Shown here one piece after another: positions 7,383 to 15,909 of a stretch of 34,164 bases of DNA. Source of the stretch: JBMYYR01 sp049609625 (lineage in GTDB: Bacteria > Bacteroidota > Bacteroidia > Flavobacteriales > CAJXXR01). The translations under genes were made by a program, and so were the position numbers. The notes under the pieces are model-generated. The model did not search any database. It was not told the DNA's origin and saw only the letters and a program-made list of their open reading frames with translations. The stretch is from the NCBI GenBank assembly GCA_049609625.1, contig JBMYYR010000020.1:1-34164 (forward strand). The letters are read 5' to 3'. Within the stretch, counting starts at the first letter, position 1, and each line of letters opens with the position of its first letter.

Positions 7383-9140
7383 ATGACAAGCTTAACGATT
7401 GTTTTTTGTGTGATTATATTTTTGATGCTTGCTTTGCATTTTAAATGGTTTCAGGTAGAAATTAGTTTTATGATAAGCATTCTTTTGCTGTTAATAACCA
7501 ATGTATTATCAATAAAAGAAGTGTTAAGTGGTTTTTCAAATGAAACCTTAATAATTATACTTTTGCTGGTTTCTATCGGCGAAATTTTAAGAAAGTCTGA
7601 TCTTTTAGAACGTGTTTTTGATGTATTTTTTAAAAGAGCAAAAACTCAAAAAGGATTTTTAGCTCGGATGCTAATTATTGTAGGCTCTAGCTCAGCGTTT
7701 CTAAACAACACACCTATCGTGGCTCTCATGATGCCTTATACTTCCATTTGGGCAAAAAGACATCAAATCTCAAGCTCGAAACTCCTCATACCTTTATCTT
7801 ACATTGCAATTCTTGGAGGGACTTGCACTCTTATTGGCTCGTCAACCAACTTAATGATAAACAGTCTAATTTCTGAACACAAACCAAGCTTACCTTTATT
7901 GAACATTTTCGATTTTGCTTTGATTGGAGGTATAATGCTGTTTTTAGGTGGAATGTATATTATTTTGTTTTCCAAAAAACTACTACCTTCAAATAAAGAA
8001 CCAATAGAGCTAGATTCAGCACACGTTTTAGATTATCTAGTAGAAGCTCGAGTTTCAAAAGAATCTGATTTTATAGGTTCAAACATAGCTCAAGCAGGCT
8101 TAAGAAACTTGAATGATTTGTATTTGGTTAAAATCATACGAGGTCAAAAAGAATTTACTTCTGTAGCTTCAACATTTATCTTGGAAGCCAATGATACTGT
8201 GGTTTTTGCTGGCGAAACTTCCAGAATTGCCAATTTGGTAAACAACAGAAATTTAGAGTTGTTTAAAGAGCGAAAAAATGTTTTTAAGCCTTCAGAATTA
8301 GTTGAGATTGTGATCGCCCATCACTCAAAACTAGAAGGAAACACCGTTAAAGAAATTAGATTTAGAAATAAATTTGATGCCGCTATTATTGCAATCCGAA
8401 GAGGAAATAAAAAATTATCTGGAAAAATAGGCCGTATCAAACTGCAACAAGGAGATGTTCTATTACTACTTTCTGGTGATGATTTTGAAAACAGAGCTAA
8501 ACAGACTTCAGATTTTTACTTGGTCTCAAAACGATGGAAACATAGCATCTTGAGTAGATTTTCTTCAATCTTTATTCTTTTCGGAACTTTAGTCGCGATA
8601 GTTTTATCGGCCTTTGGTCTAGTTAAGCTCCTTACCTCTTTATTGATACTATTCACACTCATTCTAATCTTTAAGTTGGTTGATAAAAAAGAAGTCTATC
8701 ATAGTATTGACTTAAAGCTTGGTGTAATAATTGCCATGGCTTTGGCGCTCGGGAAAGCGATGCAAAATTCAGGTTTGTCAGAAGAAATAGCTCTAACTTT
8801 AATACACATTTCTGAATCTTTTGGTAAACTTGGTCTATTGGTGATTTTATTTTCAATCAGCTCATTACTATCATCTTATGTAACAAGCAAAGCCGCAATA
8901 GCCATTATGATACCTGTTGGCATCTCCTTAGCTTCAACAACAAGTTTTGAGCTCGTACCTTTGGTATTGACTATTGCATTTGCATCGGGAGCAAATTTTA
9001 TAACACCTCATGGCTATCAAACCAATTTAATGGTCTTCCAATCTGGAAATTACACCTACAAAGATTTTATGCGTATCGGTCTCCCGCTAACCATACTTTA
9101 TATGTGTGTTACTGTATTCTGCATCCATTATATCTACTAA
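7383..9140 (+). CDS. SLC13/DASS-type anion permease with two RCK_C (TrkA-C) domains, probable sulfate uptake
   Basis: A 585-residue inner-membrane transporter. Membrane helices occupy about residues 3-65, 95-125, 138-200 and 388-580. A soluble insert (about 205-385) contains two RCK_C-like domains, one ending NDTVVFAGE and one QGDVLLLLSGDD. Both substrate/sodium signature regions are present: NNTPIVALMMPY and GGTCTLIGSSTNLMIN in the first half, and ANFITPHGYQTNLMV in the second. Transporters with this plan (SLC13 core plus RCK_C pair) often lie next to cysteine/PAPS genes and are thought to import sulfate. It starts 3 nt after the sulfotransferase and ends 3 nt before cysQ, supporting sulfate as substrate. 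Specificity is inference. Confidence 0.88.
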   Translation: MTSLTIVFCVIIFLMLALHFKWFQVEISFMISILLLLITNVLSIKEVLSGFSNETLIIILLLVSIGEILRKSDLLERVFDVFFKRAKTQKGFLARMLIIVGSSSAFLNNTPIVALMMPYTSIWAKRHQISSSKLLIPLSYIAILGGTCTLIGSSTNLMINSLISEHKPSLPLLNIFDFALIGGIMLFLGGMYIILFSKKLLPSNKEPIELDSAHVLDYLVEARVSKESDFIGSNIAQAGLRNLNDLYLVKIIRGQKEFTSVASTFILEANDTVVFAGETSRIANLVNNRNLELFKERKNVFKPSELVEIVIAHHSKLEGNTVKEIRFRNKFDAAIIAIRRGNKKLSGKIGRIKLQQGDVLLLLSGDDFENRAKQTSDFYLVSKRWKHSILSRFSSIFILFGTLVAIVLSAFGLVKLLTSLLILFTLILIFKLVDKKEVYHSIDLKLGVIIAMALALGKAMQNSGLSEEIALTLIHISESFGKLGLLVILFSISSLLSSYVTSKAAIAIMIPVGISLASTTSFELVPLVLTIAFASGANFITPHGYQTNLMVFQSGNYTYKDFMRIGLPLTILYMCVTVFCIHYIY

Positions 9141-9143
9141 ATT

Positions 9144-9956
9144 ATGTTTTTAAACTATTTGGAACAAGCTATTTTAGCGTCCATTGATGCTGGGCAAGAG
9201 ATCAATAAAATATATAGATCTTGCGAAGATATTCAAATGACTAAAAAGTCAGACGATTCTCCATTGACCATTGCCGACAAGGCGGCTCATGACAGCATTG
9301 TTAAATATTTAACATCAACCAACTTACCAATCTTGAGTGAAGAAGGTGCTAAAGTTGATTGGGAAATAAGAAAACACTGGTCGTTGTTTTGGATGGTTGA
9401 TCCTTTAGACGGGACAAAAGAATTTATTAATAGAAATGGAGAATTTACAGTTAATATTGCTTTAATCAAAGAAGGTAAGCCAGTTTTGGGAGTGGTTTAT
9501 TTGCCCACAACTCAAACATTATACTATGGAACTTCAGAATTAGGAGCATTTAAACAAAAGGTCAAATCAAAACATAAAGGAGGATTCAAACTAGAAGAAG
9601 CTATAACATTACCGAGTACAAAAACAGACATTTTCACTATCGCAGTAAGCAAAAGCCATCTGTCTGACGAAACAAAGCGTATGGTTGATGCGTGCAAAGC
9701 TCAATATGGAGATGTTGAAACCATTTCCTGTGGTAGTTCAAAGAAACTTTGTTTGTTAGCCGAAGAAAAAGTAAATTTGTATCCACGTTTGGCGCCAACA
9801 ATGGAGTGGGACACTGCCGCAGCACATGCTATTGTGAATGCATCAGGAAAACACATTATAGACTTCGAAACTAAAGCAGAATTAGTTTACAATAAACAGA
9901 GTCTACTCAATCCATTTTTTATCGCTCACGACAATAAATTTAACCCAGATGATTAA
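9144..9956 (+). CDS. cysQ: 3'(2'),5'-bisphosphate nucleotidase CysQ
   Basis: A 270-residue Mg-dependent phosphatase of the inositol monophosphatase superfamily. It converts PAP, the by-product of sulfotransferases, to AMP. Metal-binding motifs are complete: LSEEG (first Glu pair, about residue 69), WMVDPLDGTKEFINRNGEFTVN (DPLDGT at about residues 91-96, with the CysQ-typical KEFI extension) and EWDTAAAHAIV near residue 220. Length is normal. It overlaps the following cysC by 8 nt, so the two are translated in tandem. In this setting its job is to prevent PAP build-up caused by the sulfotransferase. Confidence 0.93.
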   Translation: MFLNYLEQAILASIDAGQEINKIYRSCEDIQMTKKSDDSPLTIADKAAHDSIVKYLTSTNLPILSEEGAKVDWEIRKHWSLFWMVDPLDGTKEFINRNGEFTVNIALIKEGKPVLGVVYLPTTQTLYYGTSELGAFKQKVKSKHKGGFKLEEAITLPSTKTDIFTIAVSKSHLSDETKRMVDACKAQYGDVETISCGSSKKLCLLAEEKVNLYPRLAPTMEWDTAAAHAIVNASGKHIIDFETKAELVYNKQSLLNPFFIAHDNKFNPDD

Positions 9957-10566
9957 ATCAACACATATCCGAAGTGAACCTTATATTTCGACCTTAAAAA
10001 AGGAGAAATTGTTGAGCCAGAAAGGATTTGTTGTTTGGTTTACGGGCTTGTCAGGCTCAGGAAAAACTACAATTGCTAGGGCTTTAGAGCAAGAGCTTCA
10101 TCAAAATCAAAAAGCAAGCGTTGTTCTAGACGGAGACAATATTCGTTCAGGCATTAGTAATAATTTAGGTTTTTCGGATACCGATAGAGCAGAAAATGTA
10201 AGACGAGTTGCTGAAGTATCAAAACTGTTTAATGACGCAGGACTTATTACAATCAATTGTTTAATTAGTCCCAAAAGGGAAAATAGGCAAATGGCGCGTC
10301 AAATTATAGGCTCTAAAAAGTTTGTCGAAATTTACCTCAACACCAGTTTGAGTGTATGCGAAAGTAGAGATGTAAAAGGGCTTTATGCAAAAGCTAGAGC
10401 AGGAGAGATTAAACAATTTACAGGAATTGATGCCGAATATGAAATTCCGAACCAACCCGAAATTGTTTTAAATACAGGAGAATTAGATGAGGAAACATGT
10501 GTTGAAAACATAATTAATCATCTGATATTAAATGAATTATTAGAAGTAAGAAATGAAAAGTTATAG
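9949..10566 (+). CDS. cysC: Adenylyl-sulfate (APS) kinase CysC
   Basis: A 205-residue kinase that phosphorylates APS to PAPS. Walker A is GLSGSGKTT (about residues 33-41). The APS-binding block LDGDNIRSGISNNLGFSDTDRAENVRRVAEV is complete, and the phospho-acceptor loop reads LISPKRENRQMAR, with Lys where Tyr is common. The lid region KGLYAKARAGEIKQFTGIDAEYE and the final NQPEIVLNT block are present. It is a stand-alone enzyme here, not fused to CysN as in some bacteria. It overlaps cysQ by 8 nt and cysD by 14 nt. It supplies PAPS for the sulfotransferase. Confidence 0.95.
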   Translation: MIKSTHIRSEPYISTLKKEKLLSQKGFVVWFTGLSGSGKTTIARALEQELHQNQKASVVLDGDNIRSGISNNLGFSDTDRAENVRRVAEVSKLFNDAGLITINCLISPKRENRQMARQIIGSKKFVEIYLNTSLSVCESRDVKGLYAKARAGEIKQFTGIDAEYEIPNQPEIVLNTGELDEETCVENIINHLILNELLEVRNEKL

Positions 10567-11458
10567 GCTTACCCATTTAGAGGAATTAGAATCCGAAGCT
10601 ATTTTTGTGATGCGAGAAGTCGCAGCTCAATTCGAGAAACCATGCCTCCTGTTTTCTGGAGGGAAAGATTCAATCGTTTTGGTTCATTTGGCTAAAAAAG
10701 CTTTTTGGCCAATGAAAATTCCTTTCACTTTGGTTCATGTTGATACTGGACACAATTTTGAAGAAACCATCGAGTTTAGGGATAAATTGGTTGAAGATTT
10801 GGGATTAAATCTCATTGTTGGGATGGTTCAGGATGCGATAGATGCTGGTGAGGTTACTGAGGAAAAGGGTTTTAATGCTAGTCGAAATAAACTACAAACC
10901 AATACCTTATTAAAAACGATCGAATCCAATATGTTTGATGCAGCGATTGGAGGTGCTAGGCGAGACGAAGAAAAAGCAAGAGCTAAAGAACGTTTTTTTT
11001 CACATCGTGATGAATTTGGTCAATGGAACCCTAAAAATCAACGTCCAGAATTATGGAATATCTTTAATGGTAAGAAGAATTATGGCGATCATTTCAGAGT
11101 ATTTCCTATTTCTAACTGGACTGAAATGGACGTTTGGCAATATATCTTACGAGAAAACATTCAAGTTCCGAGCATTTATTTTTCGCATACCAGAGACGTT
11201 TTTTGGAGAGATGGCATTTATTTAGCCTATGCACCGTTTATCACACTAAAAGAAACAGAAAAAGTAGAAGAGAAACAAGTTCGATGTAGAACAATCGGCG
11301 ATATGACTTGCACAGGAGTTACAGAATCATCAGCATCAAATTTAGAAGAAATAATTCAGGAAATTTCGGCTGCCAGAACTACTGAAAGAGGTTTGCGAGC
11401 TGATGATAAGCGCTCTGAAGCTGCAATGGAAGACAGAAAAAAAGACGGATACTTCTAA
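10553..11458 (+). CDS. cysD: Sulfate adenylyltransferase small subunit CysD
   Basis: A 301-residue subunit of the heterodimeric ATP sulfurylase; it forms APS from ATP and sulfate. The PP-loop LLFSGGKDSIV (SGGKDS, residues 35-40) belongs to the N-type ATP pyrophosphatases. HVDTGHNFEET, AAIGGARRDEEKARAKER and FPISNWTEMDVWQYI are diagnostic for CysD. The C-terminus ends RKKDGYF, as usual. Length is typical. The start overlaps cysC by 14 nt; cysN follows after 21 nt, so both subunits are made together. The reaction is strongly uphill and releases pyrophosphate, which the pyrophosphatase at the head of the run would consume. Confidence 0.96.
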   Translation: MKSYRLTHLEELESEAIFVMREVAAQFEKPCLLFSGGKDSIVLVHLAKKAFWPMKIPFTLVHVDTGHNFEETIEFRDKLVEDLGLNLIVGMVQDAIDAGEVTEEKGFNASRNKLQTNTLLKTIESNMFDAAIGGARRDEEKARAKERFFSHRDEFGQWNPKNQRPELWNIFNGKKNYGDHFRVFPISNWTEMDVWQYILRENIQVPSIYFSHTRDVFWRDGIYLAYAPFITLKETEKVEEKQVRCRTIGDMTCTGVTESSASNLEEIIQEISAARTTERGLRADDKRSEAAMEDRKKDGYF

Positions 11459-11479
11459 AATCGAGACTAGAAAAAAATC

Positions 11480-12760
11480 ATGGAAAATAATTTTAGAGAC
11501 AACAGATCGTATTTAGATATGGAGTTGTTGAGGTTTACAACCGCAGGAAGTGTGGATGATGGAAAAAGTACCTTAATTGGACGATTATTATACGACAGTA
11601 AATCTATTTTTGAAGATCAACTAGAAGCCATTAAAAATACTTCCAAAAACAGAGGAAGTCAAGAAGTCGATTTGGCTTTGTTTACAGATGGTCTACGAGA
11701 TGAAAGAGCTCAAGGAATTACCATTGATGTAGCTTACCGATATTTTGCGACTCCCAAAAGGAAATTTATTATTGCAGATACGCCTGGACATATTCAGTAC
11801 ACCAGAAACATGGTTACAGGAGCGTCTACAGCCAATTTGGCTTTGATTTTGATTGATGCTAGGAATGGAATTGTTGAACAGACCTTGCGCCACTCCTATA
11901 TTGCTTCTTTATTGCAAATCCCACATATTTTAGTGTGTGTAAATAAAATGGATTTGATTGATTATAATCAAGAGACTTATGAAAACATTGTAAATGATTA
12001 TCGTAAATTTTCAGCTAAACTGAATGTAAAAGACATTCAGTTTGTGCCTGTGAGTGCATTAAAAGGCGACAATATCGTAAAGCGCTCAGAATGTATGGAT
12101 TGGTATCAAGGTGGGACTTTGCTCAATACGCTCGAAACCATTCATATAGGAAGTGACTATAATCATATTGATGCTAGGTTCCCAATTCAAAATGTGCTAA
12201 GACCACAAACTGATGAATATCACGATTATAGAGCTTATGCAGGTCGGATTTCAAGTGGTGTTATCAGAAAAGGAGATAAGGTAAAAGTACTTCCATCTGG
12301 ATTTACATCAACCATTAAAGAAATTACGACATTTAAAGGCGAGCTAGAAGAAGCCTTCCCTCCAATGTCTGTTGCCGTACAGCTAGAAGATGATATTGAC
12401 ATCAGCCGAGGCGACATGTTAGTTAGAGAGGGTAATCAACCAGAAGTTACTCAAGATATTACAGCTATGGTGGTATGGATGGGAGAAAACCCTTTGCAAC
12501 TTGGTAGAAAATATATTTTGATGCATACGAGTAATGAGGTAAAAACCATCATCAAATCTATACAATACAAGGTTGATATTTCAACCCTAAAGCGAAACGA
12601 AGAGGATAAAGTAATCGCAAAAAATGATATCGCAAAGCTTTCACTTAGAACAACAAAACCTTTGTTTGTTGATAGTTATAGAACAAATAGAATAACAGGA
12701 AGCTTTATTTTAATTGACGAAGGAACAAAAGAAACGATTGGAGTTTGTATGGTAAGTTAG
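11480..12760 (+). CDS. cysN: Sulfate adenylyltransferase large GTPase subunit CysN
   Basis: A 426-residue translation-factor-like GTPase that drives ATP sulfurylase. G-motifs are complete: GSVDDGKST (residues 23-31), DTPGH (100-104) and NKMD (155-158). The switch region DERAQGITIDVAYRYF is typical of CysN. Beta-barrel domains follow to the end. Length agrees with the short Bacteroidota form, without the C-terminal APS kinase fused in some CysNC proteins; that activity is encoded separately by cysC. It is the last gene of the tight run that starts at 2195; 161 nt separate it from pdxA. Confidence 0.95.
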   Translation: MENNFRDNRSYLDMELLRFTTAGSVDDGKSTLIGRLLYDSKSIFEDQLEAIKNTSKNRGSQEVDLALFTDGLRDERAQGITIDVAYRYFATPKRKFIIADTPGHIQYTRNMVTGASTANLALILIDARNGIVEQTLRHSYIASLLQIPHILVCVNKMDLIDYNQETYENIVNDYRKFSAKLNVKDIQFVPVSALKGDNIVKRSECMDWYQGGTLLNTLETIHIGSDYNHIDARFPIQNVLRPQTDEYHDYRAYAGRISSGVIRKGDKVKVLPSGFTSTIKEITTFKGELEEAFPPMSVAVQLEDDIDISRGDMLVREGNQPEVTQDITAMVVWMGENPLQLGRKYILMHTSNEVKTIIKSIQYKVDISTLKRNEEDKVIAKNDIAKLSLRTTKPLFVDSYRTNRITGSFILIDEGTKETIGVCMVS

Positions 12761-12892
12761 ATAAAAAAGTGATCCATTTACATGATTTCATTTTAACAAT
12801 ACTCCGTTGAGTTTTGGGTTGGTCAATCAATACATAAGCTCATGTCAGAAAATTTAAGTTCCAAACCGTAGTCGTTTTCGGATAGAATGTGT

Positions 12893-12900
12893 TAAATTCG
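12893..12900 (+). promoter_or_regulatory. Possible -7 element upstream of pdxA
   Basis: TAAATTCG is one base from TAnnTTTG and lies 21 nt before the pdxA ATG. The 161-nt gap after cysN and the change of function make a new promoter likely here. No clear terminator hairpin was seen in the gap. Confidence 0.3.
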
Positions 12901-12921
12901 GAAACATAAAATCGACACCCG

Positions 12922-14052
12922 ATGGAACATAAAACAATTAGGCTCGGAATTAGTGTTGGCGACATGAATGGTATTGGTCCTGAGGTTATTATGAAAGCTT
13001 TTTCGGACTCTAGAATGCTTGATTTTTGCACGCCAGTTCTATTTTGTCCAGCTCACATTATAGCGCACTACCGCAAAACCTTACAGCTCAAAAATTTTCA
13101 CTTCTCTGTTTGCGAATCACTTTCGGACATCAAAAAGAAGAAGTTTAACGTCCTATCATTTGATAAAAACCCGATAGAAATTCAAGAAGGCAGCTCGCAA
13201 AACGAAGCCGGAAAAACCGCTTTTCAATCTTTAGACCACGCCACAAAAGCGCTCAAAGATGGAACAATTGATGTGCTGGTAACGGCGCCAATTAACAAGC
13301 AAAATATCCAAAACGAAGACTTCAAATTTCCTGGACATACCGAATATTTAAGCCATACCTTTGATGCTAAAATGCCTTTGATGTTGATGGTAAACGATCA
13401 GCTGAAAATCGCGGTAGCTACAGGACATATTGCTATTGAAGATGTTTCTAACAAATTGGATTCCAGTCTGATAAAAGAAAAAGCACGGATTCTAAACCGA
13501 AGTTTGGAACTCGATTTCAGATGTCCAAAGCCAAAGCTTGCCATTTTAGGACTCAACCCCCATGCGGGCGATGAAGGCTTGATAGGAAAAGAAGAGCAAG
13601 ATTATCTAAATCAAGCTATTAGCGACTTGCAAGATGAAGGTGTTCTGGCTTTTGGTCCTTTTCCTGCCGATGGCTTTTTCGGTTCGGGAGCGTATACCAA
13701 CTATGATGCTGTTTTGGCCATGTATCACGACCAAGGCTTAATTCCTTTCAAAACACTTTCGTTTCAAAACGGTGTAAATTACACTGCCAACTTACCTTTT
13801 GTGCGGACGTCTCCAGACCACGGAACGGCCTACGATTTGGCTGGGAAAGGAATTGCCGACGCAAATTCGTTTAGAAAAGCAGTGTTTCAGGCCATCGATA
13901 TTTTCCGATCCCGAACAGAGCATCTAGAATTAGAACGCAATCAGATTGATCCTAATATCATGGAGAATTTTCAAAAAAAACGTCGTCAAAATTACAATCA
14001 AAGACAGCAAAACCGAGGCGGAAGCAAAGAAAAATCAGAATCTAAATCATGA
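12922..14052 (+). CDS. pdxA: 4-hydroxythreonine-4-phosphate dehydrogenase PdxA
   Basis: A 376-residue NAD- and metal-dependent enzyme of pyridoxal phosphate synthesis (DXP-dependent route). Diagnostic blocks are SVGDMNGIGPEVIMKAF at the N-terminus, VTAPINKQNI, FPGHTEYLSHTF, ILGLNPHAGDEGLIG, AMYHDQGLIPFKTLSF (metal-binding His) and RTSPDHGTAYDLAGKG. The last 25 or so residues (QKKRRQNYNQRQQNRGG, then a Lys/Ser/Glu end) form a polar, basic, Gln/Asn-rich tail beyond the usual end of PdxA. The tail overlaps the first codons of the next gene (ATG at 14049, overlap 4 nt), so it may have arisen by loss of an earlier stop or be needed for translational coupling. Confidence 0.95.
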   Translation: MEHKTIRLGISVGDMNGIGPEVIMKAFSDSRMLDFCTPVLFCPAHIIAHYRKTLQLKNFHFSVCESLSDIKKKKFNVLSFDKNPIEIQEGSSQNEAGKTAFQSLDHATKALKDGTIDVLVTAPINKQNIQNEDFKFPGHTEYLSHTFDAKMPLMLMVNDQLKIAVATGHIAIEDVSNKLDSSLIKEKARILNRSLELDFRCPKPKLAILGLNPHAGDEGLIGKEEQDYLNQAISDLQDEGVLAFGPFPADGFFGSGAYTNYDAVLAMYHDQGLIPFKTLSFQNGVNYTANLPFVRTSPDHGTAYDLAGKGIADANSFRKAVFQAIDIFRSRTEHLELERNQIDPNIMENFQKKRRQNYNQRQQNRGGSKEKSESKS

Positions 14053-14882
14053 AAATCAAACTGATAGGCGCTGGCGATCATCAAGGTGTAGAACATGTTG
14101 GCGGTCGGGTAGGTGCAGCAAAAGGCCCAGAATCATTTCAAGTTTTTTTCAATAAATTGAATGGAAATGCTGTTTTGGAGGAACTAAAATCTAGTTTTGA
14201 ACACCTCTCTTTTTCAGGTTCAGATTTAGAAGAAAAACATCAAGCAACAGCTAAAAAAATAAGTCAATGTTTTGAAAATCAGAATGTTCCTGTTTTGATT
14301 GGCGGTGGACACGATTTTGCGTATTCGCACATCAAAGGTTTGAAAGACGCTCAAAAAGGATCTATGGCTTGCATCAACATCGATCCGCATTTGGATTTGA
14401 GACCTTATGAAGAAAAATTTACGAGCGGAAGTCCCTTTCGCCGTTTGATTGAGGAAAATATTCTAAAACCCAATCAACTTATTGAGTTTGGTATTCAAAA
14501 ACAAGCCAATGCTCAAGCTTTGTTTGATTATGCTGATGAAAAAGGCATTAAGGTGGTGGCTTATGAAGATTTTGATCGACTTGATGTGTTTGATCTCTTC
14601 CGTCAGCAGCTCATCGAACTCAAAAATAAGGCTGATTATATATGTATTAGCCTCGATTTAGATGCAATTCAAGCTGCTTTTGCGCCTGGCGTATCGGCTC
14701 CAGCCGCCGAAGGATTTTCGCCAAAAGATATTAGAAAGTTCCTACAAATTGCGGCCGAAGAACAGCAAGTGATTTCTTTGGGCATCTACGAACTCAATCC
14801 GAGTTTAGACCTAGACCACCGAACGGCAAGATTGGCAGCTTATTTGGCTTATACATTCATTGAAGGAAAAATTGAAAAATAG
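14049..14882 (+). CDS. Ureohydrolase (arginase/agmatinase family), probable formimidoylglutamase HutG-like
   Basis: A 277-residue manganese hydrolase. Metal-ligand motifs in order: GGGHDF (His88), NIDPHLDLRP (Asp112, His114, Asp116; the family usually has DAHxD, here DPHLD) and ISLDLDAIQAAFAPGVSAP (Asp203 and Asp205). The last block, with APGVSAP in place of the arginase DPxxAPGTGTP, is closer to formimidoylglutamase, which hydrolyses N-formimidoyl-L-glutamate in histidine breakdown. No other hut gene is in the window, so the substrate is uncertain. It overlaps pdxA by 4 nt. An unusual spot is the absence of the Asp that normally follows the second ligand pair in arginases and agmatinases. 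Confidence 0.85.
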   Translation: MKIKLIGAGDHQGVEHVGGRVGAAKGPESFQVFFNKLNGNAVLEELKSSFEHLSFSGSDLEEKHQATAKKISQCFENQNVPVLIGGGHDFAYSHIKGLKDAQKGSMACINIDPHLDLRPYEEKFTSGSPFRRLIEENILKPNQLIEFGIQKQANAQALFDYADEKGIKVVAYEDFDRLDVFDLFRQQLIELKNKADYICISLDLDAIQAAFAPGVSAPAAEGFSPKDIRKFLQIAAEEQQVISLGIYELNPSLDLDHRTARLAAYLAYTFIEGKIEK

Positions 14883-14898
14883 AGTCCTATAAAAAGAT

Positions 14899-14906
14899 TA
14901 TATTTG
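14899..14906 (+). promoter_or_regulatory. Bacteroidota-type -7 element upstream of L-threonine dehydrogenase
   Basis: TATATTTG matches TAnnTTTG exactly, 28 nt before the ATG at 14935. A TTG at 14872-14874 is a possible -33 element with slightly long spacing (24 nt). Confidence 0.45.
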
Positions 14907-14934
14907 TTTTCCAGTTTAAAAAAAACAAAATCCT

Positions 14935-15894
14935 ATGGCAGTTAAAGACGTCATTTTAGTTATTGGAGCAAGTGGGCAGATTGGCTCAGATTTGGTAACT
15001 GAATTAAGAAAAATATACGGCAACCAACATGTGGTTGCTTCCGATATTAAAGATCCTTCTTATGAAGTGAAAGAAGGAGGTCCATTCATTTTGTTGGATA
15101 TAATGGATGAGTTGAAACTCAATGAAATTGTTAGCGAATTTAAAGTAACTCAAGTGTATCTGTTGGCTGCCATGCTATCGGCAACAGCCGAAAGAAATAT
15201 TGAGCTTGGTTGGCAACTCAACATGAGAAGTATTTCTCATGTCTTAGATTTAGCGCGATCGGGCAAGATAAGAAAATTGTATTGGCCGAGTTCTATTGCC
15301 ATTTTTGGCTCAAATTCACCTAGTATAAATACGCCTCAACATACTATTACAGAGCCAAGTACGGTCTATGGTATTAGTAAATTGGCTGGCGAGCGTTGGT
15401 GCCAATATTACAATCAAAAATTTGGTGTTGATGTCAGAAGTTTGCGCTATCCTGGTTTGGTAGGTTGGAGCTCTCCAGCTGGCGGAGGAACAACCGACTA
15501 TGCGGTCGAAATTTACTCTGCAGCCCTTCAATATGGTCATTATCAATGTTTTTTGAAAGAAGACACACGTCTGCCGATGATGTATATGCCCGATGCCATC
15601 CGAGCAACTATTGAACTGATGGAAGCTCCAGCTGATGCTATAAAAGTCAGATCGTCTTACAATATTCATGCGATGAGTTTTACGCCAAACGAACTGGCAG
15701 CATCCATCCAAAAACACATACCTGATTTTACAATGACTTGCGAGCCCGACTATAGACAGGCTATTGCCGAGTCCTGGCCTGCTTCGCTTGACGATAGTGC
15801 TGCCGTAAACGACTGGGCGTGGAAACCTGAGTTTGATATTGATAGAATGACGGCCGATATGCTCCGAAACCTAAAGAAAAAAAGAACCTATTAA
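14935..15894 (+). CDS. L-threonine 3-dehydrogenase, SDR type
   Basis: A 319-residue short-chain dehydrogenase of the extended (epimerase-like) type. The NAD-binding loop is VIGASGQIGSDL (residues 9-20) and the catalytic pair is Y145-x-x-x-K149 in VYGISKLAGE. Downstream blocks RYPGLVGWSSPAGGGTTDY, LPMMYMPDAIRAT and RSSYNIHAMSFTP are specific for the SDR-type L-threonine dehydrogenase common in Bacteroidota and cold-adapted bacteria, which oxidises threonine to 2-amino-3-ketobutyrate. It is unrelated to the zinc-dependent Tdh of E. coli. It has its own promoter-like site and is followed 15 nt later by cysS. Confidence 0.92.
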   Translation: MAVKDVILVIGASGQIGSDLVTELRKIYGNQHVVASDIKDPSYEVKEGGPFILLDIMDELKLNEIVSEFKVTQVYLLAAMLSATAERNIELGWQLNMRSISHVLDLARSGKIRKLYWPSSIAIFGSNSPSINTPQHTITEPSTVYGISKLAGERWCQYYNQKFGVDVRSLRYPGLVGWSSPAGGGTTDYAVEIYSAALQYGHYQCFLKEDTRLPMMYMPDAIRATIELMEAPADAIKVRSSYNIHAMSFTPNELAASIQKHIPDFTMTCEPDYRQAIAESWPASLDDSAAVNDWAWKPEFDIDRMTADMLRNLKKKRTY

Positions 15895-15909
15895 ATCCGT
15901 ATTCCAAAC

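Noticed and set aside
15316..15717. 133-codon minus-strand open frame inside the L-threonine dehydrogenase gene
   Set aside because: It lies wholly within a clear plus-strand gene and its translation has no family-like pattern; it is a shadow of the real frame.
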